Shown here: positions 1-5,306 of the stretch, piece by piece
How the letters are laid out: each line of letters starts with the position of its first letter
Numbering within the stretch: the first letter of the stretch is position 1
Assembly (NCBI GenBank): GCA_964370405.1
Contig: CAYJJB010000094.1
Location: forward strand, 1-6,579
Direction: 5' to 3'
DNA: 6,579 nt
From: SIG603 sp964370405
Lineage (GTDB): Bacteria; Bacillota; Clostridia; Oscillospirales; Acutalibacteraceae
The notes under the pieces: generated by a model
Told to the model about the DNA's origin: nothing
What the model saw: only the letters and a program-made list of their open reading frames with translations
Databases searched by the model: none
Translations under genes and position numbers: made by a program

Positions 1-57
1 ACAGCTGTGTTTTTGGCATTTGCCTTTGGGCTTATTGCAAGACCGGGCGATAAATAG
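1..57 (+). CDS. C-terminal tail of an unidentified, probably membrane, protein (partial)
   Basis: Frame 1 is open from the window edge and stops at TAG 55-57, giving 18 residues. The stretch is hydrophobic (FLAFAFGLIA) and ends in a short polar tail, RPGDK. This would fit the last membrane helix of a transporter or similar protein, but it is too short to assign to a family. It does not resemble the N-terminal half or motif A of a GNAT fold, so it is probably not the missing front of the acetyltransferase fragment that follows. It could also be a chance open frame, or one side of a deletion or assembly junction. Confidence 0.3.
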   Translation, partial: TAVFLAFAFGLIARPGDK

Positions 58-249
58 ATTTTAGCAGCTATAAATAAAGCACGAAAACTTGATGGGGTAG
101 AGCAGGTAGAACTGAGTGTTGTAAAAACTCAAGAAGCAGCACTTTCTCTTTATAAAAAAGTAGGATTTAAAGTTTATGCAGAAGAACCACATTCATTAAA
201 ATATAAAGGTGAATATTTTGATGAGTATTTTATGATGATTGCACTTTAA
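58..249 (+). pseudogene. GNAT acetyltransferase, C-terminal fragment only
   Basis: After the TAG at 55-57 the same frame encodes 63 residues ending at TAA 247-249. The content is typical of the second half of a GNAT N-acetyltransferase: a helix (AAINKARK), a beta strand (VEQVELSVVKT), then motif B with EAALSLYKKVGFKVY and a C-terminal strand ending DEYFMMIAL. The first half of the fold, including the acetyl-CoA pyrophosphate loop (R/Q-x-x-G-x-G/A), is absent. No ATG, GTG or TTG with a ribosome binding site precedes the fragment. It is therefore a broken gene, or a real gene whose 5' part was lost at a rearrangement or assembly junction near 57. The helix normally follows the missing loop directly, so the break lies close to motif A. 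The acetyl acceptor is unknown. Confidence 0.65.
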
Positions 250-275
250 CTGAAATGAAATTTATTGACCTGTTA

Positions 276-791
276 TCACCCGTTACTTATGAATAGTGGT
301 AAATTTGGCGGATAAAGGGTCAAAACTGCACATAATATAAATATAATTATTATTAAACTAAGGCTTAAATACAAGGGTAAGGCTTTGCCATGTTTATAGT
401 GGTGCAGTGCCGAAAATTGTCCAAAAGCAAGAGAAACAAGCAGTATTAAAATGTCAATTATCATTACATGGGCACCAAATGCACCCGTGTAAAAATAGTA
501 TAAAAATGGAATACTAATCATGCTTATTATAAGTGAGATTAATGTACAGCTAAGCCATAAATCGTCGTTTATGGCTTTATTCTTTACAAAATATATGCCC
601 CACCATAAAAGTAAAGGGGCGGGTACTAGCTTCATATGCTCAAAAATACTTTCATTTACGGGAGCGAAAAGTCCTACTAAAATGAAATTATTTGACCATT
701 CATAAATGCTGTGCATGATAAATCCCATTACAAATATAAGTATAATTCCTAGGAGGATATATTTTTCCTCTTTTTTTAATTTTGCAAACAT
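276..791 (-). CDS. DUF6512-type multi-pass membrane protein
   Basis: This encodes 171 residues with no signal peptide and about five predicted membrane helices (roughly residues 11-31, 54-70, 79-99, 107-125 and 139-160). The charged N-terminus MFAKLKKEEK should face the cytoplasm. Between helices 1 and 2 lies the polar motif APVNESIFEH (43-52), which I recognise as the hallmark of DUF6512-type Firmicute membrane proteins. The family has no established function. Its conserved Asn, Glu and His in a loop between helices suggest a binding or catalytic role, but that is inference. The start is well supported: on the minus strand AAGGAG lies about 9 nt before the ATG. The gene converges on the GNAT fragment and diverges from the GNAT gene at 867. 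No convincing terminator is visible in the 26-nt gap to the fragment. Family confidence is moderate. Confidence 0.72.
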   Translation of the reverse strand: MFAKLKKEEKYILLGIILIFVMGFIMHSIYEWSNNFILVGLFAPVNESIFEHMKLVPAPLLLWWGIYFVKNKAINDDLWLSCTLISLIISMISIPFLYYFYTGAFGAHVMIIDILILLVSLAFGQFSALHHYKHGKALPLYLSLSLIIIIFILCAVLTLYPPNLPLFISNG

Positions 792-807
792 AAATTTTTT
801 CTCCTTA

Positions 808-836
808 TTGTAAATTTTGTTTTTTTATGATAATAT
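808..836 (+). promoter_or_regulatory. Candidate promoter for the GNAT gene, interleaved with the divergent one
   Basis: TTGTAA (808-813) and TAATAT (831-836) are separated by 17 nt, about 30 nt before the ATG at 867. The -10 overlaps the -10 of the candidate minus-strand promoter (827-832), so the two promoters would compete for polymerase if both are real. Each box matches the vegetative consensus only partly. Confidence 0.33.
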
Positions 837-855
837 TTTAAAAAATGTTTTGAAA
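827..855 (-). promoter_or_regulatory. Candidate promoter for the DUF6512-type gene
   Basis: Read on the minus strand, TTTCAA (850-855) is followed after 17 nt by TATCAT (827-832). The -10 box matches the vegetative consensus at 5 of 6 positions and the -35 box is weak. It sits about 35 nt upstream of the ATG. The region is very AT-rich, so chance matches are likely. Confidence 0.35.
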
Positions 856-866
856 GGTAAGTTTAA

Positions 867-1463
867 ATGAGGACACTAGTAAGACGTATAAATGAGTGGG
901 ATGCGCCCACTATGCTAAAAATTTTAAAGCCGTATGTTGAAAAAACCAACTGTATCGAGGAAAGTGTTTTACCCACTACTGCTCAGTATGTTCAAAAAAT
1001 TGATAAATACACCTATGGCAGAGGTTGGATAATGAGTGAAATAGACGGCAAAACAGCAGGGTTTTGTCTTTTAACAGAAAATAGATATGCACCTGATGAT
1101 TTGTTTTCTGCGGAAATTGAAGTTTATGTAGGTGAAGATTATCTTAATAGAGGTGTAGGTTCTTCGCTTTATTCCTTAATGATAGATATTATGCAGTATG
1201 GAAATAAAAGAGAAGTATATGCAAGAATACCACTGCCAAATGACACAGCCGTAAACTTTCATAAAAAATGGGGATTTGAAGAGTTTGATAAAGAAAAGGA
1301 AGCTTTTGAAAAATTTGGTAAAAAACATGATGTAATAGTCTTGAAAAAAACACTAAATCCTGTAAATTATGATGTGCAAATACCTACAAAACCATATCTA
1401 ATAAAATCAGCCGACTATGAGAAAGCCAGAATTAAGGCGGGGGATTTGATAAAAGAGATATAA
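867..1463 (+). CDS. GNAT N-acetyltransferase (phosphinothricin-acetyltransferase-like) with C-terminal extension
   Basis: This encodes 198 residues. The opening layout, RRINEWDAPTMLKILKPYVEKT, resembles the Pat/Bar-type branch of GNAT enzymes, which acetylate amino groups of small molecules using acetyl-CoA. The acetyl-CoA loop is N94-R-G-V-G-S99, following strand AEIEVYV (82-88). Motif B is near NDTAVNFHKKWGF (125-137). The domain should end near residue 160, where GNAT proteins of this group usually stop. Residues 161-198 form an extra polar tail rich in Lys, Asp and Pro with no family I recognise. The ATG is preceded by AAAGG (853-857), a modest ribosome binding site at 9 nt. The gene appears monocistronic, since the aldolase downstream has its own promoter. 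The substrate cannot be read from the sequence. The Pat-like label describes fold similarity and does not demonstrate resistance. Confidence 0.85.
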   Translation: MRTLVRRINEWDAPTMLKILKPYVEKTNCIEESVLPTTAQYVQKIDKYTYGRGWIMSEIDGKTAGFCLLTENRYAPDDLFSAEIEVYVGEDYLNRGVGSSLYSLMIDIMQYGNKREVYARIPLPNDTAVNFHKKWGFEEFDKEKEAFEKFGKKHDVIVLKKTLNPVNYDVQIPTKPYLIKSADYEKARIKAGDLIKEI

Positions 1464-1488
1464 TATTGTTAAAAATTTATTTTGTCAC

Positions 1489-1517
1489 TTGCTTTTTTTA
1501 ATAAGTTAACTTATAAT
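1489..1517 (+). promoter_or_regulatory. Promoter of the aldolase gene
   Basis: TTGCTT (1489-1494) and a perfect TATAAT (1512-1517) are spaced by 17 nt. This predicts a start near 1524 and a leader of about 35 nt. A second, weaker -10-like TATAAA (1533-1538) lies downstream. A consensus -10 fits strong expression of a glycolytic gene. Confidence 0.6.
1501..1514. repeat. 14-bp perfect palindrome over the aldolase -10 box (candidate operator)
   Basis: ATAAGTTAACTTAT is its own reverse complement. It occupies the 3' part of the promoter spacer and the first bases of TATAAT. A dimeric repressor bound here would block polymerase. The composition is AT-rich, so chance is possible, and I do not recognise it as the site of a known regulator. 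Confidence 0.35.
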
Positions 1518-1558
1518 AAACTAGTATTAAACTATAAAATACTTTGGAGGAATAAGAA

Positions 1559-2422
1559 ATGTTAGTATCTACAAAAGAAATGCTTAATAAAGCATACGAA
1601 GGTAAGTATGCAGTGGGTCAATTTAACATCAATAACCTAGAGTGGACAAAAGCTGTGCTTTTAACAGCTCAAGAAAATAACTCACCTGTAATCCTTGGTG
1701 TATCTGAGGGTGCTGGTAAATACATGGGTGGCTACAAAACAGTTGTAGGCATGGTAAATGGTATGCTTGAAGAACTTAATATCACAGTTCCAGTAGCTTT
1801 ACACCTAGACCATGGTTCATTTGAAGGTGCAAAAGCTTGTATCAATGCAGGTTTCTCATCTGTTATGTTCGACGGTTCACACTATCCAATAGAAGAAAAT
1901 ATTGCAAAAACTACTGCTTTAGTAAATGCATGCGACGTTTTAGGCTTATCAATTGAAGCTGAAGTAGGCTCAATCGGTGGCGAAGAAGATGGCGTTGTAG
2001 GTACAGGCGAATGTGCAGATCCTGACGAGTGCAAAGCTATAGCTGATTTAGGTGTTACTATGCTTGCAGCAGGTATAGGAAACATCCATGGTGTATACCC
2101 AGAAAACTGGGCAGGTCTATCTTTTGATACTTTAGAAGCTATTGATGCTAAAGTAAAAGGCATGCCACTAGTACTACACGGCGGTACAGGTATACCATCA
2201 GACATGATTAAAAAAGCAATTTCACTGGGCGTTGCAAAAATTAACGTAAATACAGAGTGCCAACTTTCTTTCCGTGATGCTACACGTGCATATGTTGAAG
2301 CAGGAAAAGACCTAGAAGGCAAAGGCTTTGACCCAAGAAAACTTTTAGCACCAGGCTTTGAAGCTATCAAAGCAACTGTTAAAGAAAAAATGGAACTATT
2401 CGGTTCTGTTAACAAAGCTTAA
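1559..2422 (+). CDS. fba: Fructose-1,6-bisphosphate aldolase, class II (Zn-dependent)
   Basis: This cytoplasmic enzyme of glycolysis and gluconeogenesis reversibly splits fructose-1,6-bisphosphate into dihydroxyacetone phosphate and glyceraldehyde-3-phosphate. At 287 residues it has the usual length of the FbaA-type class II enzymes of Firmicutes. The metal and catalytic landmarks are all present: HLDHG with catalytic Asp84 and zinc ligand His85, EAEVGSIGG with Glu135, GNIHGVYP with His177, and LHGGTGIP with His207 and the phosphate-binding glycines. INVNTE (near 229) is the usual distal phosphate/substrate loop. The start has a textbook GGAGG (1546-1550) 8 nt upstream. Codons include more C-ending choices than the neighbours, as expected for a highly expressed gene. 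It is flanked by its own promoter and a strong terminator, so it is a single-gene unit. Related tagatose-bisphosphate aldolases share the fold, but the sequence fits fructose-bisphosphate aldolase best. Confidence 0.95.
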   Translation: MLVSTKEMLNKAYEGKYAVGQFNINNLEWTKAVLLTAQENNSPVILGVSEGAGKYMGGYKTVVGMVNGMLEELNITVPVALHLDHGSFEGAKACINAGFSSVMFDGSHYPIEENIAKTTALVNACDVLGLSIEAEVGSIGGEEDGVVGTGECADPDECKAIADLGVTMLAAGIGNIHGVYPENWAGLSFDTLEAIDAKVKGMPLVLHGGTGIPSDMIKKAISLGVAKINVNTECQLSFRDATRAYVEAGKDLEGKGFDPRKLLAPGFEAIKATVKEKMELFGSVNKA

Positions 2423-2428
2423 TTTTTA

Positions 2429-2458
2429 TTTACAAATTTTTCCCTCGTGCAGTATATC
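2429..2458 (+). promoter_or_regulatory. Candidate promoter embedded in the aldolase terminator
   Basis: TTTACA (2429-2434, 5 of 6 to the vegetative -35) is followed after 18 nt by TATATC (2453-2458), which covers the terminator loop. Transcription would begin around 2465, past the 5' arm of the hairpin, leaving a leader of roughly 27 nt before the zinc-ribbon gene. The -10 is imperfect. It is the only plausible promoter I see for the zinc-ribbon/metY pair. Confidence 0.3.
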
Positions 2459-2475
2459 TGTATGAGGGATTTTTT
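2442..2475 (+). terminator. Intrinsic terminator of the aldolase gene
   Basis: CCCTCGTGCAG (2442-2452) pairs with CTGTATGAGGG (2458-2468) over 11 bp, including two G-U pairs, around a 5-nt loop. A run of six T follows at 2470-2475. It begins 20 nt after the aldolase stop codon. Confidence 0.85.
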
Positions 2476-2482
2476 GTTAAAA

Positions 2483-2489
2483 AGAGGTG
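2483..2489 (+). promoter_or_regulatory. Ribosome binding site that places the zinc-ribbon start at 2492/2495
   Basis: AGAGGTG lies just before consecutive in-frame start codons ATG (2492) and GTG (2495). GAGG (2484-2487) is 4 nt from the ATG and 7 nt from the GTG. The ATG is the better codon and the GTG has the better spacing. Either rules out the longer open frame that would begin with GTG inside the aldolase terminator at 2447. Confidence 0.6.
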
Positions 2490-2491
2490 AA

Positions 2492-2959
2492 ATGGTGCAG
2501 TACTGTACAAAATGTAATAATTTAGTAGAGGATAAAATTACCGTTTGTCCTCACTGTAAGCGCTCAAGAGCATTAAGAGAAGCACAGGACGATGATATGC
2601 TTTTTATGATGAAAGTATCAGAGTATGAAGCAGGTGAACTTTCAGAAATGTTTGAAACTCAGGCTGTAAAATATGAGGTTAAACCCATAAAGACAAGCAT
2701 GGTATCAAGTGTTTATGACAGTGAATATATACCAACTGACAAAAATATTTTTGTGGCCTTTAAAGATGTAGAGCGTGCAAAGAAAATACTTGAAGAAGAA
2801 ATTATAGAAAAAGATATAGAAGAAATAGAAGAAGGGGCGCCAAGTCCTAAAAGAATTGCACTGCAAATTGTGTCGGTACTTTTGTTTTTACTACTCGTAA
2901 GTGCCACAGTGCTTTTTGCTGATGCAATAGCAAACTATGTAAGAAATTTGTTTTATTAA
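2492..2959 (+). CDS. Zinc-ribbon protein with DUF2007-like middle and C-terminal membrane anchor
   Basis: This encodes 155 residues from the ATG at 2492. A treble-clef or zinc-ribbon finger opens the protein: Cys5-x2-Cys8 and Cys19-x2-Cys22. Residues about 36-102 resemble the small DUF2007 'putative signal transducing' domain: a helix (EYEAGELSEMFETQAV), a variable strand region, then FVAFKDVERAKKILEEE. That assignment rests on pattern only. An acidic linker (101-114, almost all Glu, Asp and Ile) leads to one membrane helix at about 122-144 and a short tail. The finger and middle domain therefore probably sit in the cytoplasm on a tail anchor. The stop is 19 nt before metY with no terminator between, so the two genes are likely co-transcribed. 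The function is unknown; a regulatory or scaffolding role is possible but unsupported by anything specific here. Confidence 0.75.
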   Translation: MVQYCTKCNNLVEDKITVCPHCKRSRALREAQDDDMLFMMKVSEYEAGELSEMFETQAVKYEVKPIKTSMVSSVYDSEYIPTDKNIFVAFKDVERAKKILEEEIIEKDIEEIEEGAPSPKRIALQIVSVLLFLLLVSATVLFADAIANYVRNLFY

Positions 2960-2963
2960 AAAA

Positions 2964-2969
2964 AAGGAG
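2964..2969 (+). promoter_or_regulatory. Ribosome binding site that sets the metY start at 2979
   Basis: AAGGAG at 2964-2969 directly abuts an in-frame ATG at 2970, too close for initiation. It lies 9 nt before the next in-frame ATG at 2979. The downstream ATG is therefore the likely start, removing three residues (MLI) from the longest frame. Confidence 0.75.
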
Positions 2970-2978
2970 ATGTTAATT

Positions 2979-4244
2979 ATGCGACAAGACACAAAATGTA
3001 TACATTCAGGATATACACCTGAAAATGGACAGCCAAGAGTAGCACCCATTGTTCAAAGCACAACTTTCACTTATGACAGTTCAGAGCAAATGGGAAATCT
3101 ATTCGACCTTAAAGAGAGTGGATTTTTTTATACAAGACTCTCAAACCCTACACTTGATGTAGTTGAAAAGAAAATTGCTGAACTCGAAGGCGGTGTTGGC
3201 GCAATGCTAACATCTTCTGGTCAAGCAGCCTCCTTAATGGCTGTGCTAAATATCTGCAAAAGCGGCGACCACGTTGTGTGCTCAAGTGCAATTTACGGCG
3301 GCACATTTAACCTGTTTTATAAAACAATGAAAGAAATGGGCGTAGAATTTACTTTTGTAAAACCTGACATAAGTAGAGATGAACTTAAGTCAAAGTTTAA
3401 AGAAAACACAAAATGTGTATTTGCCGAAAGCCTTACTAATCCGTCACTTATAGTGACCGATATAGAATTTTTTGCAAATGTTGCACATGAAATGGGTGTG
3501 CCTTTAATAGTAGACAATACTTTCCCAACACCAATTAACTTTAGACCTTTTGAATTTGGTGCGGATATAGTTGTTCACTCCACAACAAAATATATGGACG
3601 GACATGCAACAAGTGTTGGTGGTGTGATAGTTGATAGTGGAAACTTCAATTGGGAAAATGGCAAGTTTTTATCGCTTACAACGCCAGATGAGTCATACCA
3701 CGGTATAGTATATACTGAGCATTTTGGAAAAGCTGCATATATTGCAAAGGCACGTTGCCACTTAATGCGTGATTTAGGCGCACAAGCGGCTCCGATGAAT
3801 GCGTTTTTACTAAATCTAGGACTTGAAACTTTGGCGCTTAGAATGGAAAGACACTGCTCTAATGCACAAAAAGTTGCAGAGTTTTTAGAAAAAGATGAAA
3901 GAGTATCGTGGGTTAATTTCCCAGGTCTAAACAGCTCAAGTTCTTACGAACTTGCACAAAAATATATGCCAAACGGAAGCTGTGGCGTTATTGCCTTTGG
4001 CATTAAAGGCGGTAGGGAAAAAGCTACAATATTTATGGACAGTTTGGAACTTGCAAGCGTTGTAACACATGTTGCAGACCTTAGAACTTGCGCACTGCAC
4101 CCTGCAAGCACCACTCACAGACAGTTAAGCGAAACACAACTTAAAGAAGCAGGTGTTTTACCTGATTTAATAAGACTTTCTGTAGGAATTGAAAATCCAC
4201 AGGATATAATTGACGATATAGAAAACGCATTATCAAAAATTTAA
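2979..4244 (+). CDS. metY: O-acetylhomoserine sulfhydrylase (O-acetylhomoserine aminocarboxypropyltransferase)
   Basis: This PLP-dependent enzyme of the Cys/Met metabolism family makes homocysteine from O-acetyl-L-homoserine and sulfide, on the direct-sulfhydrylation route to methionine. From the ATG at 2979 it is 421 residues, the usual MetY length and longer than typical MetB or methionine gamma-lyase proteins (about 380-400). Visible landmarks are YTRLSNPT (51-58, cofactor phosphate binding from the partner subunit), SSGQAA (79-84), Asp179 in VDNTF, which contacts the pyridine nitrogen, and Lys204 in STTKYMDGH, which forms the Schiff base. The long segment GIVYTEHFGKAAYIAKAR, and the end LRTCALHPASTTHRQLS...LIRLSVGIEN, are characteristic of MetY. 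It follows the zinc-ribbon gene by 19 nt and ends at a strong hairpin. No S-box or T-box leader is visible upstream. A side activity as cysteine synthase or gamma-lyase cannot be excluded. Confidence 0.9.
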   Translation: MRQDTKCIHSGYTPENGQPRVAPIVQSTTFTYDSSEQMGNLFDLKESGFFYTRLSNPTLDVVEKKIAELEGGVGAMLTSSGQAASLMAVLNICKSGDHVVCSSAIYGGTFNLFYKTMKEMGVEFTFVKPDISRDELKSKFKENTKCVFAESLTNPSLIVTDIEFFANVAHEMGVPLIVDNTFPTPINFRPFEFGADIVVHSTTKYMDGHATSVGGVIVDSGNFNWENGKFLSLTTPDESYHGIVYTEHFGKAAYIAKARCHLMRDLGAQAAPMNAFLLNLGLETLALRMERHCSNAQKVAEFLEKDERVSWVNFPGLNSSSSYELAQKYMPNGSCGVIAFGIKGGREKATIFMDSLELASVVTHVADLRTCALHPASTTHRQLSETQLKEAGVLPDLIRLSVGIENPQDIIDDIENALSKI

Positions 4245-4247
4245 TAA

Positions 4248-4275
4248 GTATTATTTTAAGACACCACGCATAGTA
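4248..4275 (+). promoter_or_regulatory. Candidate forespore (sigma-G/F-like) promoter for the deacetylase
   Basis: GTATT (4248-4252) and CATAGTA (4269-4275) are spaced by 16 nt. The second box matches the Bacillus sigma-G -10 (CATACTA) at 6 of 7 positions and the first resembles its -35. Transcription would start near 4282, inside the loop of the metY terminator. It is placed here because PdaA in Bacillus subtilis is under sigma-G. The site itself is a pattern match in AT-rich DNA. Confidence 0.35.
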
Positions 4276-4310
4276 TTTTAATGAAAAATATTATGGGGGT
4301 GTCTTTTTTT
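4258..4310 (+). terminator. metY: Intrinsic terminator of metY, overlapping the start of the next gene
   Basis: AAGACACC (4258-4265) pairs with GGTGTCTT (4298-4305). Inside it, CATAGTATTTT (4269-4279) pairs with AAAATATTATG (4285-4295) with one G-U pair and a 5-nt loop. Together they form a long, slightly bulged hairpin, and the T-run 4304-4310 follows. It starts 13 nt after the metY stop. The ribosome binding site and TTG start codon of the deacetylase lie in the 3' arm and T-run. Confidence 0.8.
4295..4301 (+). promoter_or_regulatory. pdaA: Ribosome binding site of the deacetylase, buried in the terminator hairpin
   Basis: GGGGGTG matches the ideal GGAGGTG at 6 of 7 positions and is 7 nt from the TTG at 4309. 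Much of it lies in the 3' arm of the metY terminator, so a transcript carrying both arms would hide it. Confidence 0.55.
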
Positions 4311-5116
4311 GAAATTTGTTTGGGCAAAAAAACTACTTAAAAGAAGATTTGTTGCAATACTGTTTGCGTTCATTATAACAGGTCTAGTTGCAGTGTTTTT
4401 TATCATGAATAATAAGGAGAATGCATATATTGCGGTATCAAGTGAAATTACAAATTGGGGCTTAAGTTTTGGGGAAGAAGGGGACGCTCCAATAGGAAAC
4501 GCAAGCAGCGAAGCACTTTTAGAGCATAATGCTCTTTATATTGCAGATGTAGATGAGAAGATTTTATATCTCACATTTGATGCAGGATATGAAAACGGCT
4601 ATACCGAAAGTATTTTAGAAACATTAAAAAAACATGAGGTGTCAGCGTCATTTTTCTTGGTTGGAGATTATTTTGAAAATGAGCCCGAACTTGTTAAAGC
4701 CATGGTAGAAGAGGGGCATATAGTGGGCAATCATACATGGACTCACCCAGATATGTCGAAAATTTTAGATAATGATAGTTTTATGGAGGAGTTAAAACTA
4801 GTTGAAGAGAAATATTTTGAAATAACGGGAGAGGAAATGCTAAAGCTATACAGACCACCACAAGGAAAATACTGTAAGTCAAACTTAGAAATGGCAGAGG
4901 AAATGGGCTATACTACAGTGTTTTGGAGCCTTGCTTATGTAGACTGGATAAATGATGAACAACCGACAAAAGAAGAAGCTTTTAGTAAGCTTATTNNNNN
5001 NNNNNCTGCTGCTTCACAGCACATCAAAAACAAACTGCGAAATTTTAGACGAGCTTATCATAAAATATAAAGAGATGGGATATGAATTTGGAGATATAAG
5101 CGAGTTAATGTTCTGA
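4309..5116 (+). CDS. pdaA: PdaA-like polysaccharide deacetylase, interrupted by an assembly gap
   Basis: This is a NodB-fold deacetylase of the PdaA type, which removes N-acetyl groups on the way to muramic-delta-lactam in spore-cortex peptidoglycan. An N-terminal anchor or uncleaved signal (residues 14-33) follows a basic start, KKLLKRR, so the domain is extracytoplasmic. Motifs seen are TFDAGYENG with Asp91, NHTWTHPD with His142 and His146, and YRPPQG with Arg182. Ala92 replaces the second Asp of the common TFDDG, as PdaA relatives also vary there. Codons run to 4995, then ten N. After the gap the reading continues from 5006 in a different frame with LLLHSTSKTNCEILDELI and ends ELMF at TGA 5114-5116, the family's normal C-terminus. 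Following the literal frame gives a false tail ending at 5070. The TTG start is the only in-frame start before the membrane segment. The symbol reflects family resemblance. Confidence 0.82.
4996..5005. other. Assembly gap (10 N) inside the deacetylase gene
   Basis: Ten undetermined bases separate two parts of one gene. The left side is in frame to 4995 and the right side is in frame from 5006, so the true missing length must be a multiple of three. Comparison with the remembered family pattern, in which a His-Pro-Gly-Ala-Ile stretch precedes the Leu-Leu-His motif, suggests about eight missing codons (about 24 nt). The 10 N are probably a placeholder. Confidence 0.85.
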
Positions 5117-5130
5117 ATAACAAATATAAA

Positions 5131-5159
5131 TTGAAAAAACATGTTATAATATATATAAA
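5131..5159 (+). promoter_or_regulatory. Promoter of the 31-residue membrane protein gene
   Basis: TTGAAA (5131-5136) and TATAAA (5154-5159) are 17 nt apart and each match the vegetative consensus at 5 of 6 positions. An overlapping extended -10, TGTTATAAT (5142-5150), offers an alternative. Predicted transcription starts near 5158-5166 leave a leader of about 40 nt. Confidence 0.6.
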
Positions 5160-5204
5160 GATAGCGTTGTGTTAATAAATTTATATATAAGGAGGATTGT
5201 AGTT

Positions 5205-5300
5205 ATGAAAAAACTTAATATGAAAACTGGTGGAATTATTTTCGGAGCAGGCGTGCTAACTTATTTTATTGTAGCCGCAATAATACACCTAATCGCATAA
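5205..5300 (+). CDS. 31-residue single-helix membrane protein, family unknown
   Basis: A short frame runs from ATG 5205 to TAA 5298-5300. It starts with a basic, polar segment (MKKLNMKTGG) followed by one hydrophobic helix, about residues 10-30, that includes GGIIFGAG and ends HLIA. This predicts a bitopic membrane peptide with a cytoplasmic N-terminus. Evidence that it is a gene comes from its surroundings. AAGGAGGA (5189-5196) lies 8 nt upstream of the ATG, a good promoter lies upstream of that, and a strong terminator begins 6 nt after the stop. I do not recognise a family. It could be a regulator of a membrane complex or a toxin-like peptide, and nothing here distinguishes these. No antisense RNA partner was evident. 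Confidence 0.65.
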   Translation: MKKLNMKTGGIIFGAGVLTYFIVAAIIHLIA

Positions 5301-5306
5301 AGTGAT

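Noticed and set aside
250..275. Bidirectional terminator between the GNAT fragment and the convergent DUF6512-type gene
   Set aside because: I could not find a hairpin with a T-run in this short gap on either strand.
520..705. 61-residue open frame on the plus strand within the DUF6512-type gene
   Set aside because: It lies antisense to a coherent membrane protein with a good ribosome binding site and has no start signals of its own.
1882..2415. 177-residue open frame on the minus strand inside the aldolase gene
   Set aside because: It is antisense to a fully convincing fba gene, is rich in Ser and Pro as expected of a shadow frame, and has no ribosome binding site.
2447..2491. Upstream GTG start adding 15 residues to the zinc-ribbon protein
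   Set aside because: The GTG lies inside the aldolase terminator hairpin with no ribosome binding site, whereas AGAGGTG precedes ATG 2492 / GTG 2495.
2970..2978. ATG at 2970 as the start of metY
   Set aside because: It touches the AAGGAG motif, leaving no spacing. ATG 2979 is 9 nt away and fits.
2423..2978. SAM riboswitch (S-box) or T-box controlling metY
   Set aside because: No leader long enough precedes metY or the gene before it, and no S-box or T-box core elements are visible.
5006..5070. Basic tail AASQHIKNKLRN... as the true end of the deacetylase
   Set aside because: It exists only because ten N were read as a real length. The other frame gives the conserved family C-terminus ending at 5116.
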